Notes: generated from the sequence alone by a model not told the origin. DNA of 64,000 nucleotides from Symsagittifera roscoffensis (GCF_963678635.1 NC_087071.1:25617821-25681820), one strand, 5' to 3'; counted from the first letter of the stretch, positions 20,530 through 32,612 are shown. Numbers and translations: made by a program.

Positions 20530-23403
20530 AAGCAAGCAAAGATTGCTTAAAACCTTCAGGACTGATAAATTGGATTAAATATGATTGTTGTTCTAGTTGG
20601 TATCATATCAGTAGTGTAAATATTTCTCTTAGCGACACTAAGAAAACCCAATGGTTTCAGTGTCCTTTATGCGTTGATGTAAAATCTGTTAATAAAGCAA
20701 CAATAGGTAATGATTTAGTGCTAGACAATTATGTTAATACAGCCATCTCAAATGTCCGAGTACTCAAGAGAGTAACAAAAGACTCGCGTGTTCCCTTGGC
20801 GAAAAGTCTGTCGGACAAAATAAATGACATCGTCTACAATGTAGAAGATGTTACAAAATGGCTAATTGTTTAACGTCGTTCTTGTTTTTTTGGAGCAACC
20901 GAAAAGAAGTAGACGCAAACAGACTACAAGCATGAGCTCTTTGATAAATAAAAAAATTCGAGCAAATGACGTGTCACTTCCAAAACCTCATCCCCAAGTT
21001 TCAAGCCGGCCTCTGAGTGACCTCGAGCAGAGAATAAAGTTAATAAGTAGTAAGCTCAATGAAGGAAATGTAAAGGGAGGAATAAGACTTGCATCTTCGG
21101 ATGACAAAATTGCTCCCTTTTCAACTGATAACTATCAAAAATTGTTGTCTAAGCACCCTCAGCGAGCCAAATTTGCAGATCCAAATCCAGAAAAATTGGA
21201 TAGTTTTTTCGTAACCGATTTCGACCTATACAACGCGATAATGTCCTTTCCAAACGGATCAGCAGCAGGTCCTGATAAAATAGTTCCACAAATTTTTAAA
21301 GATCTTGTTAGTAAGTCGAATGGCAGTGCAGGACTTAGTTTCCTGAAATCGCTTACTAAGCTGATAAACCTCATTGGAGATGGCAAAATACCCGAACCAC
21401 TAAGACCTTTCTTTTTTGGCGCAAAGCTTATCGCCCTCATAAAGATAGACGGAGAGTTGAGAACGATTGCCATTGGCAACACGCTGAGATGTATCGCGTC
21501 TAAATGCGCTGGAAGCAAGGCCCTCTCCGAGCGACAAAATTTTTTCGGAAACGTACAGGTAGGATGCGGTACCAAACGAGGAGCAGAAATAGATGCGCAC
21601 TCGTTTCGAAACCTAAATGAACGCGACGACAATCCAAAATGCACTGTTCTTTTAAAACTAGATTTTAAGAACGCCTTTAACTCTTCAAACAGAGAAACAA
21701 TGCTGAATCATTTTTATTCAAATCGCCCCGAATTGTATAATTACACCCATTGCGCGTATGGTAAACCTAGTTACCTTTTTCACGGAAGCTCTGTCATAAT
21801 GTCAGAAGACGGAACTCAGCAAGGTGATCTTGAAGCCCCACCCTTTTTTGCGGAAACAATTCATACACTAGTCAAACAGTTGGAGTCGAAAAGTAACATT
21901 TGGTATTTAGATTATGGGAATTCAGCCGAAGACTATAAGGTAGTACTCCGGGACCTTAAAAACATTCTGAAGTCAGAACATTTTGAAGCCTGAGCTTGAA
22001 CACTGAGAAGTGCGAACTTTGTTTTTTGGGACCGACTACTAGTACACAGTATAATTCAATTTTAACACATTTTCGAAAAATATGCCCCAAAATAAAAACA
22101 AAAGAAGAACTCCTCATTTTAGGATCTCCAATCGGCGAACTTTGCCGAAAAGAATTGCTCGACGAAAAAATTAAGGAGCTTAAAAAAGTCTCGGATGTCA
22201 TTGACAAACTAGACACCCAATATGGTTTTTACCTCCTGAAAAATTGCTTTAGCATGCCAAAACTCCTATATTTTTTGCGTACGAGCCCTTGTTTTTTGCA
22301 AATTTATTTTTGGAACGCTACGATAAATTACTGCGAAATTCGTTATGCAAGGTCACTAACGTGAAAATGGATAATAACCAGTTTTTACAAGCAGTTCTCC
22401 CGGCAGCCAAAGGTGGTTTGGGCGTTTCTTCCGCTCGTCTACTCGCTTTACCCGCTTTCTTAGCCTCAGCAGTAGGAGCAAAAGATGTCTTGAGCGAAAT
22501 CTTTGGTTTGGAGCATGTGGATGGAACCTATGATGATGCGCTTAAATGTTGGTTTGAACTTGGAAAAATTGAAATGGCTCCGGAAAATGAAATCCAAAAA
22601 AATTGGACGGAGCCAATTTTTGACAGCAAAATTGCAGACTTGATTTTACGACTCGAACCAACGGACATGAAAAGGTTCAACGCGTTCCAAGATAGATTTG
22701 GCTCCCAATGGTTGAACGTCATCCCATGCAAAAATTTAAGGTTGCAACTGTCGAACCAACAACTCAGAATTGGGATAGGATTTCGATTAGGATCAAAAAT
22801 ATGCGAACGGCATAAATGCGTGTGCGGAAAAACGTTACCGAGGTTGGTTGGCATGGTCTTTCTTGCCTCAAAAGTGCAGGGAGATTCTCCAGGCATTCAA
22901 ACTTGAATACCCTTATAAAACAGAGTTTATCATCTACTCACATTCCGTCTGTTTTAGAAACACGACAGCTCTACAGGACCGATCAGAAGCGACCAGACGG
23001 TTTGACGCTCGTTCCATGGGCTGTTGGTAAGCAGCTCTTGTGAGATGTAACGGTAGTAGACTCCTTAGCTCCTTATAAGATTAATGCCGCGTCTGTTTGT
23101 AACCCTGGTACGGCTGCCGCTGAAGCGGAGGAGCAACAAATTGACAAGTATAAAGATCTTGTAAATGATGGATATCTTTTTCAACCGCTAGCTTTTGTAA
23201 TTTAGGGCTCGGCCGGCGCCAGCACAGATTTTTTTTTGAGCAAGCTTTGTAAGAACTTAAGCATATGCACATGCACTGAGGAACCCAGAGCAGGCAGCTT
23301 TTTAAAACAGAGAATCTCCCTGGCAATACAGATTGCGAACGCCGCTTGCATACTCGGAACAATAAATGACAAAATAACTTTCGACGAAATTTTTTATTTG
23401 TAA
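20530..23403 (+). pseudogene. R2-type non-LTR retroelement (PHD, RT, restriction-like endonuclease), unit 1
   Basis: Order along the element: a PHD-like finger (about 20540-20680; CCSSWYHIS then WFQCPLC); an RT of LINE type in frame 20866-21993 (SAAGPDKIVP, FFFGAKLIALIKI, LKLDFKNAFN with Asp at 21661, GTQQGDLEAPP, WYLDYGN); thumb in another frame (22000-22280); LPAAKGGLGVSSARLLALPAFLASA; and a C-terminal restriction-like endonuclease (RLE) with C-x-[23 protein letters not shown] and a final IANAACILGT block ending at 23403. The catalytic Y-x-D-D is YLDY here (second Asp to Tyr at 21913-21915). Frameshifts occur near 21990 and 22300, and in the RLE zinc finger. A TGA at 23041-23043 replaces the family Trp. 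It is dead. Clade R2/NeSL-like is inferred from the RLE. Confidence 0.85.
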
Positions 23404-23443
23404 CACTTATGTATTATATTATCTCGTGTCGAGTTGCGTGTTC

Positions 23444-23704
23444 TTATTGAAGAAACGTAATCCGTATCGGGTTTAATTGAAAAGGACTTAAACACTTGTC
23501 ATCTTCTTTTATCATTATCACTTCCATATCTAGAAAATTCAAAGGATTTTGACTGGAATACGTGATGAAGGGACTCCTGACTGTAACCTCGGTTACTATG
23601 ATACTTCTGACCTTCTGATTACCACTCATCAAAATGGTACAGTGCCATCGAACAGAAATTTTAAATTGCATCAGAACAATTTTATCCACGTTACACCAAA
23701 TCAC
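23444..23704 (-). CDS. 86-codon open frame repeated in each unit (unit 1)
   Basis: An uninterrupted frame beginning MIWCNVDKIVL and containing NPLNFLDMEVIMIKEDD. It recurs intact at 27751-28011 and 32051-32311, with a few substitutions only in unit 3. The FLDMEV segment faintly resembles the stretch after YxDD in Penelope-like RTs, but it lies outside the GIY-YIG tail of the local PLE, so it is not simply part of it. It may be chance preserved by recent duplication. Function unknown. Confidence 0.25.
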   Translation of the reverse strand: MIWCNVDKIVLMQFKISVRWHCTILMSGNQKVRSIIVTEVTVRSPFITYSSQNPLNFLDMEVIMIKEDDKCLSPFQLNPIRITFLQ

Positions 23705-24061
23705 TACGTGCTATAAAATCATCAAACTACAACACTAAATTTAAGATTTTGAAAGTGTTTTTTCAAACGTTTTCGCACATTTTGTGCATCATATAGATAG
23801 AATTTTTTAAAAAATTTTTTACAAGACATCTAAAATCTGAAAAAGTGAGAAACATGTCTAAAAATGCCCAAAATTTGTTTAAACAATCAAATTTAAAAAA
23901 CTGTAATTACATAATAAATTACGTAATCCTTATTTAGAATTTCCAGTAAATTTCTGAAATTTCATAGTTTTTCGTTCTATCATTGTTATGAAGTTTCGAT
24001 TTGGGATTATTTTCGATTCTGACATGTCAGTGTTTTGAATTTTTGTCATGCTATACATGGA

Positions 24062-24790
24062 CTATAATTTTAGTGTTAATTCCCGGCTCCTGAAATCATC
24101 GCGTGTGTTAATTCTCGGCCTCTCCCTTTAAATATGCAAAGCCTCTAGTGTGAGTAGCATCTGGGTGTTGGCTGTTTGGTTTATAATCTCTGACTTCAGC
24201 TCAGCACTACCGCCTACCTCCTTATTACATTCTAACAAGTGTTGCCCTACTGGGGAGTCCCCTTTGCGTTGTTCATCGACCCTCGTGGCTAAATGTTTGA
24301 CTGTCTGGTCGACATATGTGTAAGCTTATGTAAGCTTATCGACCCTCGTGGCTAATTGTTTGACTGCCTGGTCGACATATGTGTAAGCTTATGTAAGTTT
24401 GGACACCACTTTGGAACTCAGTTCAAAAGCACAGTAAGTTTAGAGTGATGGCAAGCAAGTTTTAATTTTTCTTGTTGTAAAAATTATTTGTGCCCCGGAT
24501 GTTTGCCGAACTTTTGCAGCTAACAGTTGAGATGGATTGCTTCGATATTGCATTGTAAAAAGGTGGGTGAGCTTTTCAACCATTTATCAAATCTCCGTTC
24601 TGATGCCGTCACCACTAAGTTTTTCTTTCCCTCAATGGTTTTGTTAAAATTTCAAACACTACCCTATCCGACCAATTTTTCGGATATTCATTTTCAATCA
24701 ATTGTTTTCGATTTTTTTCCAATGCCTGGTCCAAACTTTCCTATGTTCAGGTACTTCTGAAAACCCTATGGACCGTCCCTTCAATAACGG
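24062..24790 (-). pseudogene. Penelope-like element tail (GIY-YIG end), unit 1
   Basis: This is the minus-strand 3' third of the PLE found complete at 32.7-35.1 kb. From 24790 downward it encodes decayed RT C-terminus (RKVWTRHWKK), a basic linker, then the GIY-YIG nuclease and the conserved tail RPRINTRDDFRSRELTLKL with stop at 24062-24064. A 63-bp internal direct repeat (atcgaccctcg at 24275 and 24338) interrupts the nuclease. It is cut at its 5' side by the next unit. Confidence 0.75.
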
Positions 24791-25734
24791 TTCTCCAGAC
24801 CCTTCCAATTTCTTCAATAGTCCTGACTAGCCGCCTCCTTCTTGGTCAGTAAAGTTTGCTGCCTTCACCTTCAGCCTTCCCGATTTGTTCAATTCTTCCT
24901 GTAACGATTGTAACAGCACAATCATTACAGCTCAGAAGAATTCTTCTCGTTATTTCTGCGACTGTCTCTGCTCACGTTATTTCTGTCTCGCTCGCCGTGG
25001 TTCTCATTTGTACAAGCGAAAATCACGGTTCTAATTTTCGCTATTTTTCAGTTCTCGCGAAAATAAAAGATGTTCACGTGTATATCTCTTCGTACGAACT
25101 TTTAAAAATGAGCATGTCAACTCATAGTGACTTTTCCCAATCTGTTTTTTTTTCAAATAAGACCGTTAATCAGTGGAACTGTTCTTTCGTACAGTCGAAT
25201 CATTTCAATAAAAACTAATTTTGACGAACCATTTGCCAGCGGCAATCTGGTCGAATGGCACACACTCCCCGGAAAGCCCCGGTCAATGTCCTCTTTGAAC
25301 TTCGAGTAACTTATCAAAAGACTTATTCTAATTGTTGTTATAAATTTATTAAATAGATTTGTTATGTTTAATGTTTGTGCCTGTTTGTGGAGCGCCCTCT
25401 GAGGAATTTTAGAGACAGGTCTGTCAAGTGGCTTTCTGTGGGGAGGTGGGAAACTGGAATTGGCTTGAGGAGTCTGGTGGTGCGCCGATGGACCTACTGA
25501 GCTCGGGTGAGATGGTTCCTTGTTTTTGATTTTTATAATTCGATTTTAAAATTAAAATTAATTTAATTGTCTTTTATTTTTTTTATTTGCTGATTTGTAT
25601 AATTCCCACTAACCGCTTATCATGGGTTAGTTCAGTCCCCTAAAGTCCAGTCAAAATCCTTTTTTTACCTTTATGCTGCGTCAAGATGAGGAAAAACAGA
25701 AAAGAGTAAACAAGCAAAGATTGCTTAAAACCTT

Positions 25735-27711
25735 CAGGACTGATAAATTGGATTAAATATGATTGTTGTTCTAGTTGGTATCATATCAGTTGTGTAAATA
25801 TTTCTCTTAGCAACTCTAAGAAAACCCAATAGTTTCAGTGTCCTTTATGCGTTGATGTAAAATCTGTTAATAAAGCAACAAAAGGTAATGATTTAGTGCT
25901 AGACAATTATGTTAATACAGCCATCTCAAATGTCTGAGTACTCAAGAGAGTACCAAAAGTTTTGCGTGTTCCCTTGGCGGAAAGTCTGTTGGACAAAATA
26001 AATGACATCGTCTACAATGTAGAAGATGTTACAAAACGGCTAATTTTTTTAACGTCGTAAATTTTTTTTTTGGAGCAACCGAAAAGAAGTAGACGCAAAC
26101 AGACCACAAGCATGAGCTCTTTGATAAATAAAAAAATTCGAGCAAATGACGTGTCACTTCCAAAACCTCATCCCCAAGTTTCAAGCCGGCCTCTGAGTGA
26201 CCTCGAGCAGAGAATAAAGTTAATAAGTAGTGAGCTCGATGAAGGAAATGTAAAGGGAGGAATAAGGCTTGCTGCTTCGTATGACAAAACTGCTCCCTCT
26301 TCAACTGATAACTATCAAAAATTGTTGTCTAAGCACCCTCAGCGAGCCAAATTTGCAGTTCCAAATCCAGAAAAATTGGATAGTTTTTTCGTAACCGATT
26401 TCGACCTATACAAGCGATAATGTCCTTTCCAAACGGATCAGCAGCAGGTCCTGATAAAATAATTCCTCAAACTTTGAAAGATCTTGTTAATAAGTCGAAT
26501 GGCAGTGCAGGACTTAGTTTTCTGAAATTGCTTTCTAAGCTGATAAACCTCATTGGAGATGGCAAAGTACCCGAACCACTAAGACCTTTCTTTTTTGGCG
26601 CAAAGCTTATCGCCCTCATAAAGATAGACAATAAATTACTGCGAAATTCGTTATGCAAGGTCACTAAGGTGAAAATGGATGATAACCAGTTTTTACAAGC
26701 AGTTCTCCCGGCAGCCAAAGGTGGTTTGGGCGTTTCTTCCGCTCGTCTACTCGCTTTACCCGCTTTCTTAGCCTCAGCAGTAGGAGCAAAAGATGTCTTG
26801 AGCGAAATCTTTGGTTTGGAGCATGTGGATGGAACCTATGATGATGCGCTTAAATGTTGGTTTGAACTTGGAAAAATTGAAATGGCTCCGGAAAATGAAA
26901 TCCAAAAAAATTGGACGGAGCCAATTTTTGACAGCAAAATTGCAGACTTGATTTTACGACTCGAACCAACGGACATGAAAAGGTTCAACGCGTTCCAAGA
27001 TAGATTTGGCTCCCAATGGTTGAACGTCATCCCATGCAAAAATTTAAGGTTGCAACTGTCGAACCAACAACTCAGAATTGGGATAGGATTTCGATTAGGA
27101 TCAAAAATATGCGAACGGCATAAATGCGTGTGCGGAAAAACGTTACCGAGGTTGGTTGGCATGGTCTTTCTTGCCTCAAAAGTGCAGGGAGATTCTCCAG
27201 GCATTCAAACTTGAATACCCTTATAAAACAGAGTTTATCATCTACTCACATTCCGTCTGTTTTAGAAACACGACAGCTCTACAGGACCGATCAGAAGCGA
27301 CCAGACGGTTTGACGCTCGTTCCATGGGCTGTTGGTAAGCAGCTCTTGTGAGATGTAACGGTAGTAGACTCCTTAGCTCCTTATAAGATTAATGCCGCGT
27401 CTGTTTATAACCCTGGTACGGCTGCCGCTGAAGCGGAGGAGCAAAAAATTGACAAGTATAAAGATCTTGTAAATGATGGATATCTTTTTCAACCGCTAGC
27501 TTTTGTAATTTAGGGCTCGGCCGGCGCCAGCACAGATTTTTTTTGAGCAAGCTTTGTAAGAACTTAAGCATATGCACATGCACTGAGGAACCCAGAGCAG
27601 GCAGCTTTTTAAAACAGAGAATCTCCCTGGCAATACAGATTGCGAACGCCGCTTGCATACTCGGAACAATAAATGACAAAATAACTTTCGACGAAATTTT
27701 TTATTTGTAAC
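25735..27711 (+). pseudogene. R2-type retroelement, unit 2, RT core deleted
   Basis: Same element as unit 1, but 871 bp covering RT motifs A, B and C are gone: the frame jumps from ALIKID straight to NKLLRNSLCKVT near 26631. The PHD-like finger keeps the Cys that is Ser in unit 1 but has TAG (25830-25832) for the Trp. A one-base deletion near 26414 splits the fingers into two frames. The RLE has the same one-base deletion and the same TGA (27349-27351) as unit 1. It is incapable of reverse transcription. Confidence 0.85.
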
Positions 27712-27750
27712 ACTTATGTATTATATTATCTCGTGTCGAGTTGCGTGTTC

Positions 27751-28011
27751 TTATTGAAGAAACGTAATCCGTATCGGGTTTAATTGAAAAGGACTTAAAC
27801 ACTTGTCATCTTCTTTTATCATTATCACTTCCATATCTAGAAAATTCAAAGGATTTTGACTGGAATACGTGATGAAGGGACTCCTGACTGTAACCTCGGT
27901 TACTATGATACTTCTGACCTTCTGATTACCACTCATCAAAATGGTACAGTGCCATCGAACAGAAATTTTAAATTGCATCAGAACAATTTTATCCACGTTA
28001 CACCAAATCAC
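27751..28011 (-). CDS. 86-codon open frame (unit 2 copy)
   Basis: Identical in sequence to the 23444-23704 frame. It has the same setting, between the end of the R2-type element and the PLE tail. No recognised domain. Confidence 0.22.
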   Translation of the reverse strand: MIWCNVDKIVLMQFKISVRWHCTILMSGNQKVRSIIVTEVTVRSPFITYSSQNPLNFLDMEVIMIKEDDKCLSPFQLNPIRITFLQ

Positions 28012-28369
28012 TACGTGCTATAAAAGGCATCAAACTACAACACTAAATTTAAGATTTTGAAAGTGTTTTTTCAAACGTTTTCGCACATTTTGTGCATCAT
28101 ATAGATAGAATTTTTTAAAAAATTTTTTACAAGACATCTAAAATCTGAAAAAGTGAGAAACATATCTAAAAATGCCCAAAATTTGTTTAAACAATCAAAT
28201 TTAAAAAACTGTAATTACATAATAAATTACGTAATCCTTATTTAGAATTTCCAGTAAATTTCTGAAATTTCATAGTTTTTCGTTCTATCATTGTTATGAA
28301 GTTTCGATTTGGGATTATTTTCGATTCTGACATGTCAGTGTTTTGAATTTTTGTCATGCTATACATGGA

Positions 28370-29098
28370 CTATAATTTTAGTGTTAATTCCCGGCTCCTG
28401 AAATCATCGCGTGTGTTAATTCTCGGCCTCTCCCTTTAAATATGCAAAGCCTCTAGTGTGAGTAGCATCTGGGTGTTGGCTGTTTGGTTTATAATCTCTG
28501 ACTTCAGCTCAGCACTACCGCCTACCTCCTTATTACATTCTAACAAGTGTTGCCCTACTGGGGAGTCCCCTTTGCGTTGTTCATCGACCCTCGTGGCTAA
28601 ATGTTTGACTGTCTGGTCGACATATGTGTAAGCTTATGTAAGCTTATCGACCCTCGTGGCTAATTGTTTGACTGCCTGGTCGACATATGTGTAAGCTTAT
28701 GTAAGTTTGGACACCACTTTGGAACTCAGTTCAAAAGCACAGTAAGTTTAGAGTGATGGCAAGCAAGTTTTAATTTTTCTTGTTGTAAAAATTATTTGTG
28801 CCCCGGATGTTTGCCGAACTTTTGCAGCTAACAGTTGAGATGGATTGCTTCGATATTGCATTGTAAAAAGGTGGGTGAGCTTTTCAACCATTTATCAAAT
28901 CTCCGTTCTGATGCCGTCACCACTAAGTTTTTCTTTCCCTCAATGGTTTTGTTAAAATTTCAAACACTACCCTATCCGACCAATTTTTCGGATATTCATT
29001 TTCAATCAATTGTTTTCGATTTTTTTCCAATGCCTGGTCCAAACTTTCCTATGTTCAGGTACTTCTGAAAACCCTATGGACCGTCCCTTCAATAACGG
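28370..29098 (-). pseudogene. Penelope-like element tail, unit 2
   Basis: Nearly identical to the unit 1 tail, including the 63-bp duplication (28583 and 28646), and cut at the same place by unit 3. The 63-bp duplication is absent from unit 3, so it arose in the lineage shared by the 3' halves of units 1 and 2. Confidence 0.75.
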
Positions 29099-30044
29099 TT
29101 CTCCAGACCCTTCCAATTTCTTCAATAGTCCTGACTAGCCGCCTCCTTCTTGGTCAGTAAAGTTTGCTGCCTTCACCTTCAGCCTTCCCGATTTGTTCAA
29201 TTCTTCCTGTAACGATTGTAACAGCACAATCATTACAGCTCAGAAGAATTCTTCTCGTTATTTCTGCGACTGTCTCTGCTCACGTTATTTCTGTCTCGCT
29301 CGCCGTGGTTCTCATTTGTACAAGCGAAAATCACGGTTCTAATTTTCGCTATTTTTCAGTTCTCGCGAAAATAAAAGATGTTCACGTGTATATCTCTTCG
29401 TACGAACTTTTAAAAATGAGCATGTCAACTCATAGTGACTTTTCCCAATCTGTTTTTTTTTTCAAATAAGACCGTTAATCAGTGGAACTGTTCTTTCGTA
29501 CAGTCGAATCACTTCAATAAAAACTAATTTTGACGAACCATTTGCCAGCGGCAATCTGGTCGAATGGCACACACTCCCCGGAAAGCCCCGGTCAATGTCC
29601 TCTTTGAACTTCGAGTAACTTATCAAAAGACTTATTCTAATTGTTGTTATAAATTTATTAAATAGATTTGTTATGTTTGATGTTTGTGCCTGTTTGTGGA
29701 GCGCCCTCTGAGGAATTTTAGAGACAGGTCTGTCAAGTGGCTTTCTGTGGGGAGGTGGGAAACTGGAATTGGCTTGAGGAGTCTGGTGGTGCGCCGATGG
29801 ACCTACTGAGCTCGGGTGAGATGGTTCCTTGTTTTTGATTTTTATAATTCGATTTTAAAATTAAAATTAATTTAATTGTCTTTTATTTTTTTTATTTGCT
29901 GATTTGTATAATTCCCACTAACCGCTTATCATGGGTTAGTTCAGTCCCCTAAAGTCCAGTCAAAATCCTTTTTTTACCTTTATGCTGCGTCAAGATGAGG
30001 AAAAACAGAAAAGAGTAAACAAGCAAAGATTGCTTAAAACCTTC

Positions 30045-32010
30045 AGGACTGATAAATTGGATTAAATATGATTGTTGTTCTAGTTGGTATCATATCAGTT
30101 GTGTAAATATTTCTCTTAGCAACTCTAAGAAAACCCAATAGTTTCAGTGTCCTTTATGCGTTGATGTAAAATCTGTTAATAAAGCAACAAAAGGTAATGA
30201 TTTAGTGCTAGACAATTATGTTAATACAGCCATCTCAAATGTCTGAGTACTCAAGAGAGTACCAAAAGTTTTGCGTGTTCCCTTGGCGGAAAGTCTGTTG
30301 GACAAAATAAATGACATCGTCTACAATGTAGAAGATGTTACAAAACGGCTAATTTTTTTAACGTCGTTCTTGTTTTTTTTTGGAGCAACCGAAAAGAAGT
30401 AGACGCAAACAGACCACAAGCATGAGCTCTTTGATAAATAAAAAAATTCGAGCAAATGACGTGTCACTTCCAAAACCTCATCCCCAAGTTTCAAGCCGGC
30501 CTCTGAGTGACCTCGAGCAGAGAATAAAGTTAATAAGTAGTGAGCTCGATGAAGGAAATGTAAAGGGAGGAATAAGGCTTGCTGCTTCGTATGACAAAAC
30601 TGCTCCCTCTTCAACTGATAACTATCAAAAATTGTTGTCTAAGCACCCTCAGCGAGCCAAATTTGCAGTTCCAAATCCAGAAAAATTGGATAGTTTTTTC
30701 GTAACCGATTTCGACCTATACAAAGCGATAATGTCCTTTCCAAACGGATCAGCAGCAGGTCCTGATAAAATAATTCCTCAAACTTTGAAAGATCTTGTTA
30801 GTAAGTCGAATGGCAGTGCAGGACTTAGTTTTCTGAAATTGCTTTCTAAGCTGATAAACCTCATTGGAGATGGCAAAGTACCCGAACCACTAAGACCTTT
30901 CTTTTTTGGCGCAAAGCTTATCGCCCTCATAAAGATAGACAATAAATTACTGAGAAATTCGTTATGCAAGGTCACTAACGTGAATATGGATGATAACCAG
31001 TTTTTACAAGCAGTTCTCCCGGCAGCCAAAGGTGATTTGGGCGTTTCTTCCGCTCGTCTACTCGCTTTACCCGCTTTCTTAGCCTCAGCAGTAGGAGCAA
31101 AAGATGCGAAATCTTTGGTGTGCAGCATGTGGATGGAACCTATGATGATGCGCTTAAACGGTGGTTTGAACTTGGAAAAATTGAAATGGCCCCGGAAAAT
31201 GAAATCCAAAAAAATTGGACGGAGCCAATTTTTGACAGCGAAATTGCAGACTTGATTTTACGACTCGAACCAACGGACGTAAAAAGTATCAACGCGTTCC
31301 AAGATAGATTTGGCTCCCAATGGTTGAACGTCATCCCGTGCAAAAATTTAAGGTTAAAACTGTCGAACCAACAACTCAGAATTGCGATAAGACTTCGATT
31401 AGGATCAAAAAAATGCGAACGGAATAAATGCGTGTGCGGAAAAGACGTTACCGAGGATGGTTGGCATGGTCTTTCTTGCCTCAAAAGTGCAGGGAGATTC
31501 TCTAGGCATTCAAACCTGAATGCCCTTATAAAACAGAGTTTGTCATATACTCTCATTCCGTCTGTTTTAGAAACACGACACCTCTACAGGACCGATCAGA
31601 AGCGACCAGACGGTTTGACGCTCGTTCCATGGGCTGTTGGTAAGCAGCTCTTGTGAGATGTAACGGTAGTAGACTCCTTAGCTCTTTATAAGATTTATGC
31701 CGCGTCTGTTTGTAACCCTGGTACGGCTGCCGCTGAAGCGGAAGAGCAAAAAATTGACAAGTATAAAGATCTTGTAAATGATGGATATCTTTTTCAACCG
31801 CTAGCTTTTGTAATTTAGGGCGCGGCCGGCGCCAGCACAGAACTTTTTTTGAGCAAGCTTTGTAAGAACCTAAGCATATGCACTGAGGAACCCAGAGCAG
31901 GCAGCTTTTTAAAACAGAGAATCTCCCTGGCAATACAGATTGCGAACGCCGCTTGCGTACTCGGAACAATAAATGACAAAATAACTTTCGACGAAATTTT
32001 TTATTTGTAA
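30045..32010 (+). pseudogene. R2-type retroelement, unit 3, RT core deleted, RLE frame best preserved
   Basis: It has the same 871-bp deletion as unit 2 and the same TAG (30139-30141) in the PHD-like finger. The 5' half is open for 291 codons (30380-31255). The RLE is read in one frame 31120-31656: zinc knuckle C-x-C (31429-31437), [12 protein letters not shown], then RPD with Asp at 31609-31611, ending at TGA 31654-31656 in place of Trp. Beyond the TGA the frame continues to IANAACVLGT and a natural stop at 32010. The RLE motif spacing fits the K/R-PD...D pattern of R2 endonucleases. Confidence 0.85.
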
Positions 32011-32050
32011 CACTTATGTATTATATTATCTCGTGTCGAGTTGCGTGTTC

Positions 32051-32311
32051 TTATTGAAGAAACGTAACCCATATCGGTTTTAATTGAAAAGGATTTAAAC
32101 ACTTGTCATCTTCTTTTATCATTATCACTTCCATATCTAGAAAATTCAAAGGATTTTGACTGGAATACGTGATGAAGGGACTCCTGACTGTAACCTCGGT
32201 TACTATGATACTTCTGACCTTCTGATTACCACTCATCAAAATGGTACAGTGCCATCGAACAAAAATTTTAAATTGCATCAGAACAATTTTATCCACGTTA
32301 CACCAAATCAC
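32051..32311 (-). CDS. 86-codon open frame (unit 3 copy)
   Basis: Diverged copy of the 23444-23704 frame, still open from start to stop, with a handful of replacements near the C-terminus and one near position 17. Openness across the more diverged copy is mild evidence for past coding, but the number of changes is too small to be decisive. Confidence 0.25.
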   Translation of the reverse strand: MIWCNVDKIVLMQFKIFVRWHCTILMSGNQKVRSIIVTEVTVRSPFITYSSQNPLNFLDMEVIMIKEDDKCLNPFQLKPIWVTFLQ

Positions 32312-32394
32312 TACGTGCTATAAAAGGCATCAAACTACAACACTAAATATAAGATTTTAAAAGTGTTTTTTCAAACGTTTTCGCACATTTTGTG

Positions 32395-32612
32395 CATCAT
32401 ATAGTTAGAATTTTTTTAAAAAGTTTTTACAAGACATCTCAGATCTGAAAAAGTGAGAAACATATCTAAAAATGCCCAAAAATTCTTTGAAATATCAAAT
32501 TTAAAAAAAAGTTATTACATAATAAATTACGTAATCCTTATTTAGAATTTCCATTAAATTTCTGAGATTTTTTAGTTTTTCGTTTTTTCATTGTTATGAA
32601 GTTTGGATTTGG
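32395..32612. repeat. candidate pseudo-LTR, left (also 23790-24010 and 28098-28318)
   Basis: This roughly 210-bp block lies just past the PLE stop and shares a series of words with 36005-36215 in the same orientation: 'caatcaaatttaaa', 'aactgtaatt', 'acataataaattac' and a following 'tcattgttatgaagttt' type segment. PLEs are known to carry LTR-like direct repeats, so these may bound the element. Identity is moderate. Confidence 0.45.

Larger units (their letters stand above)
19613..24790. repeat. composite retroelement unit 1 (~5.2 kb)
   Basis: First of three head-to-tail units, each an R2-type retroelement pseudogene (plus) followed by the 3' part of a Penelope-like element (minus). It begins at 'tctccagaaccttccaat'. 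The junction with unit 2 is at about 24785-24795, where PLE sequence 'tcaataacgg' runs into 'ttctccagaccc'. This unit is 871 bp longer than units 2 and 3 because it retains the RT core. Confidence 0.9.
24791..29098. repeat. composite retroelement unit 2 (~4.3 kb)
   Basis: Offset 4,308 bp from unit 1 over the 3' two thirds, where the two are nearly identical, including shared indels. Over the 5' part it matches unit 3 instead (same TAG codon near 25830, same 871-bp deletion). This mosaic pattern is what an unequal crossover between units of type 1 and type 3 would leave. Confidence 0.88.

Noticed and set aside
23041-23043. Selenocysteine or programmed readthrough at the TGA in the R2-type endonuclease
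   Set aside because: The family residue there is Trp, one base from TGA, and the elements carry several frameshifts, so a plain nonsense mutation is simpler.
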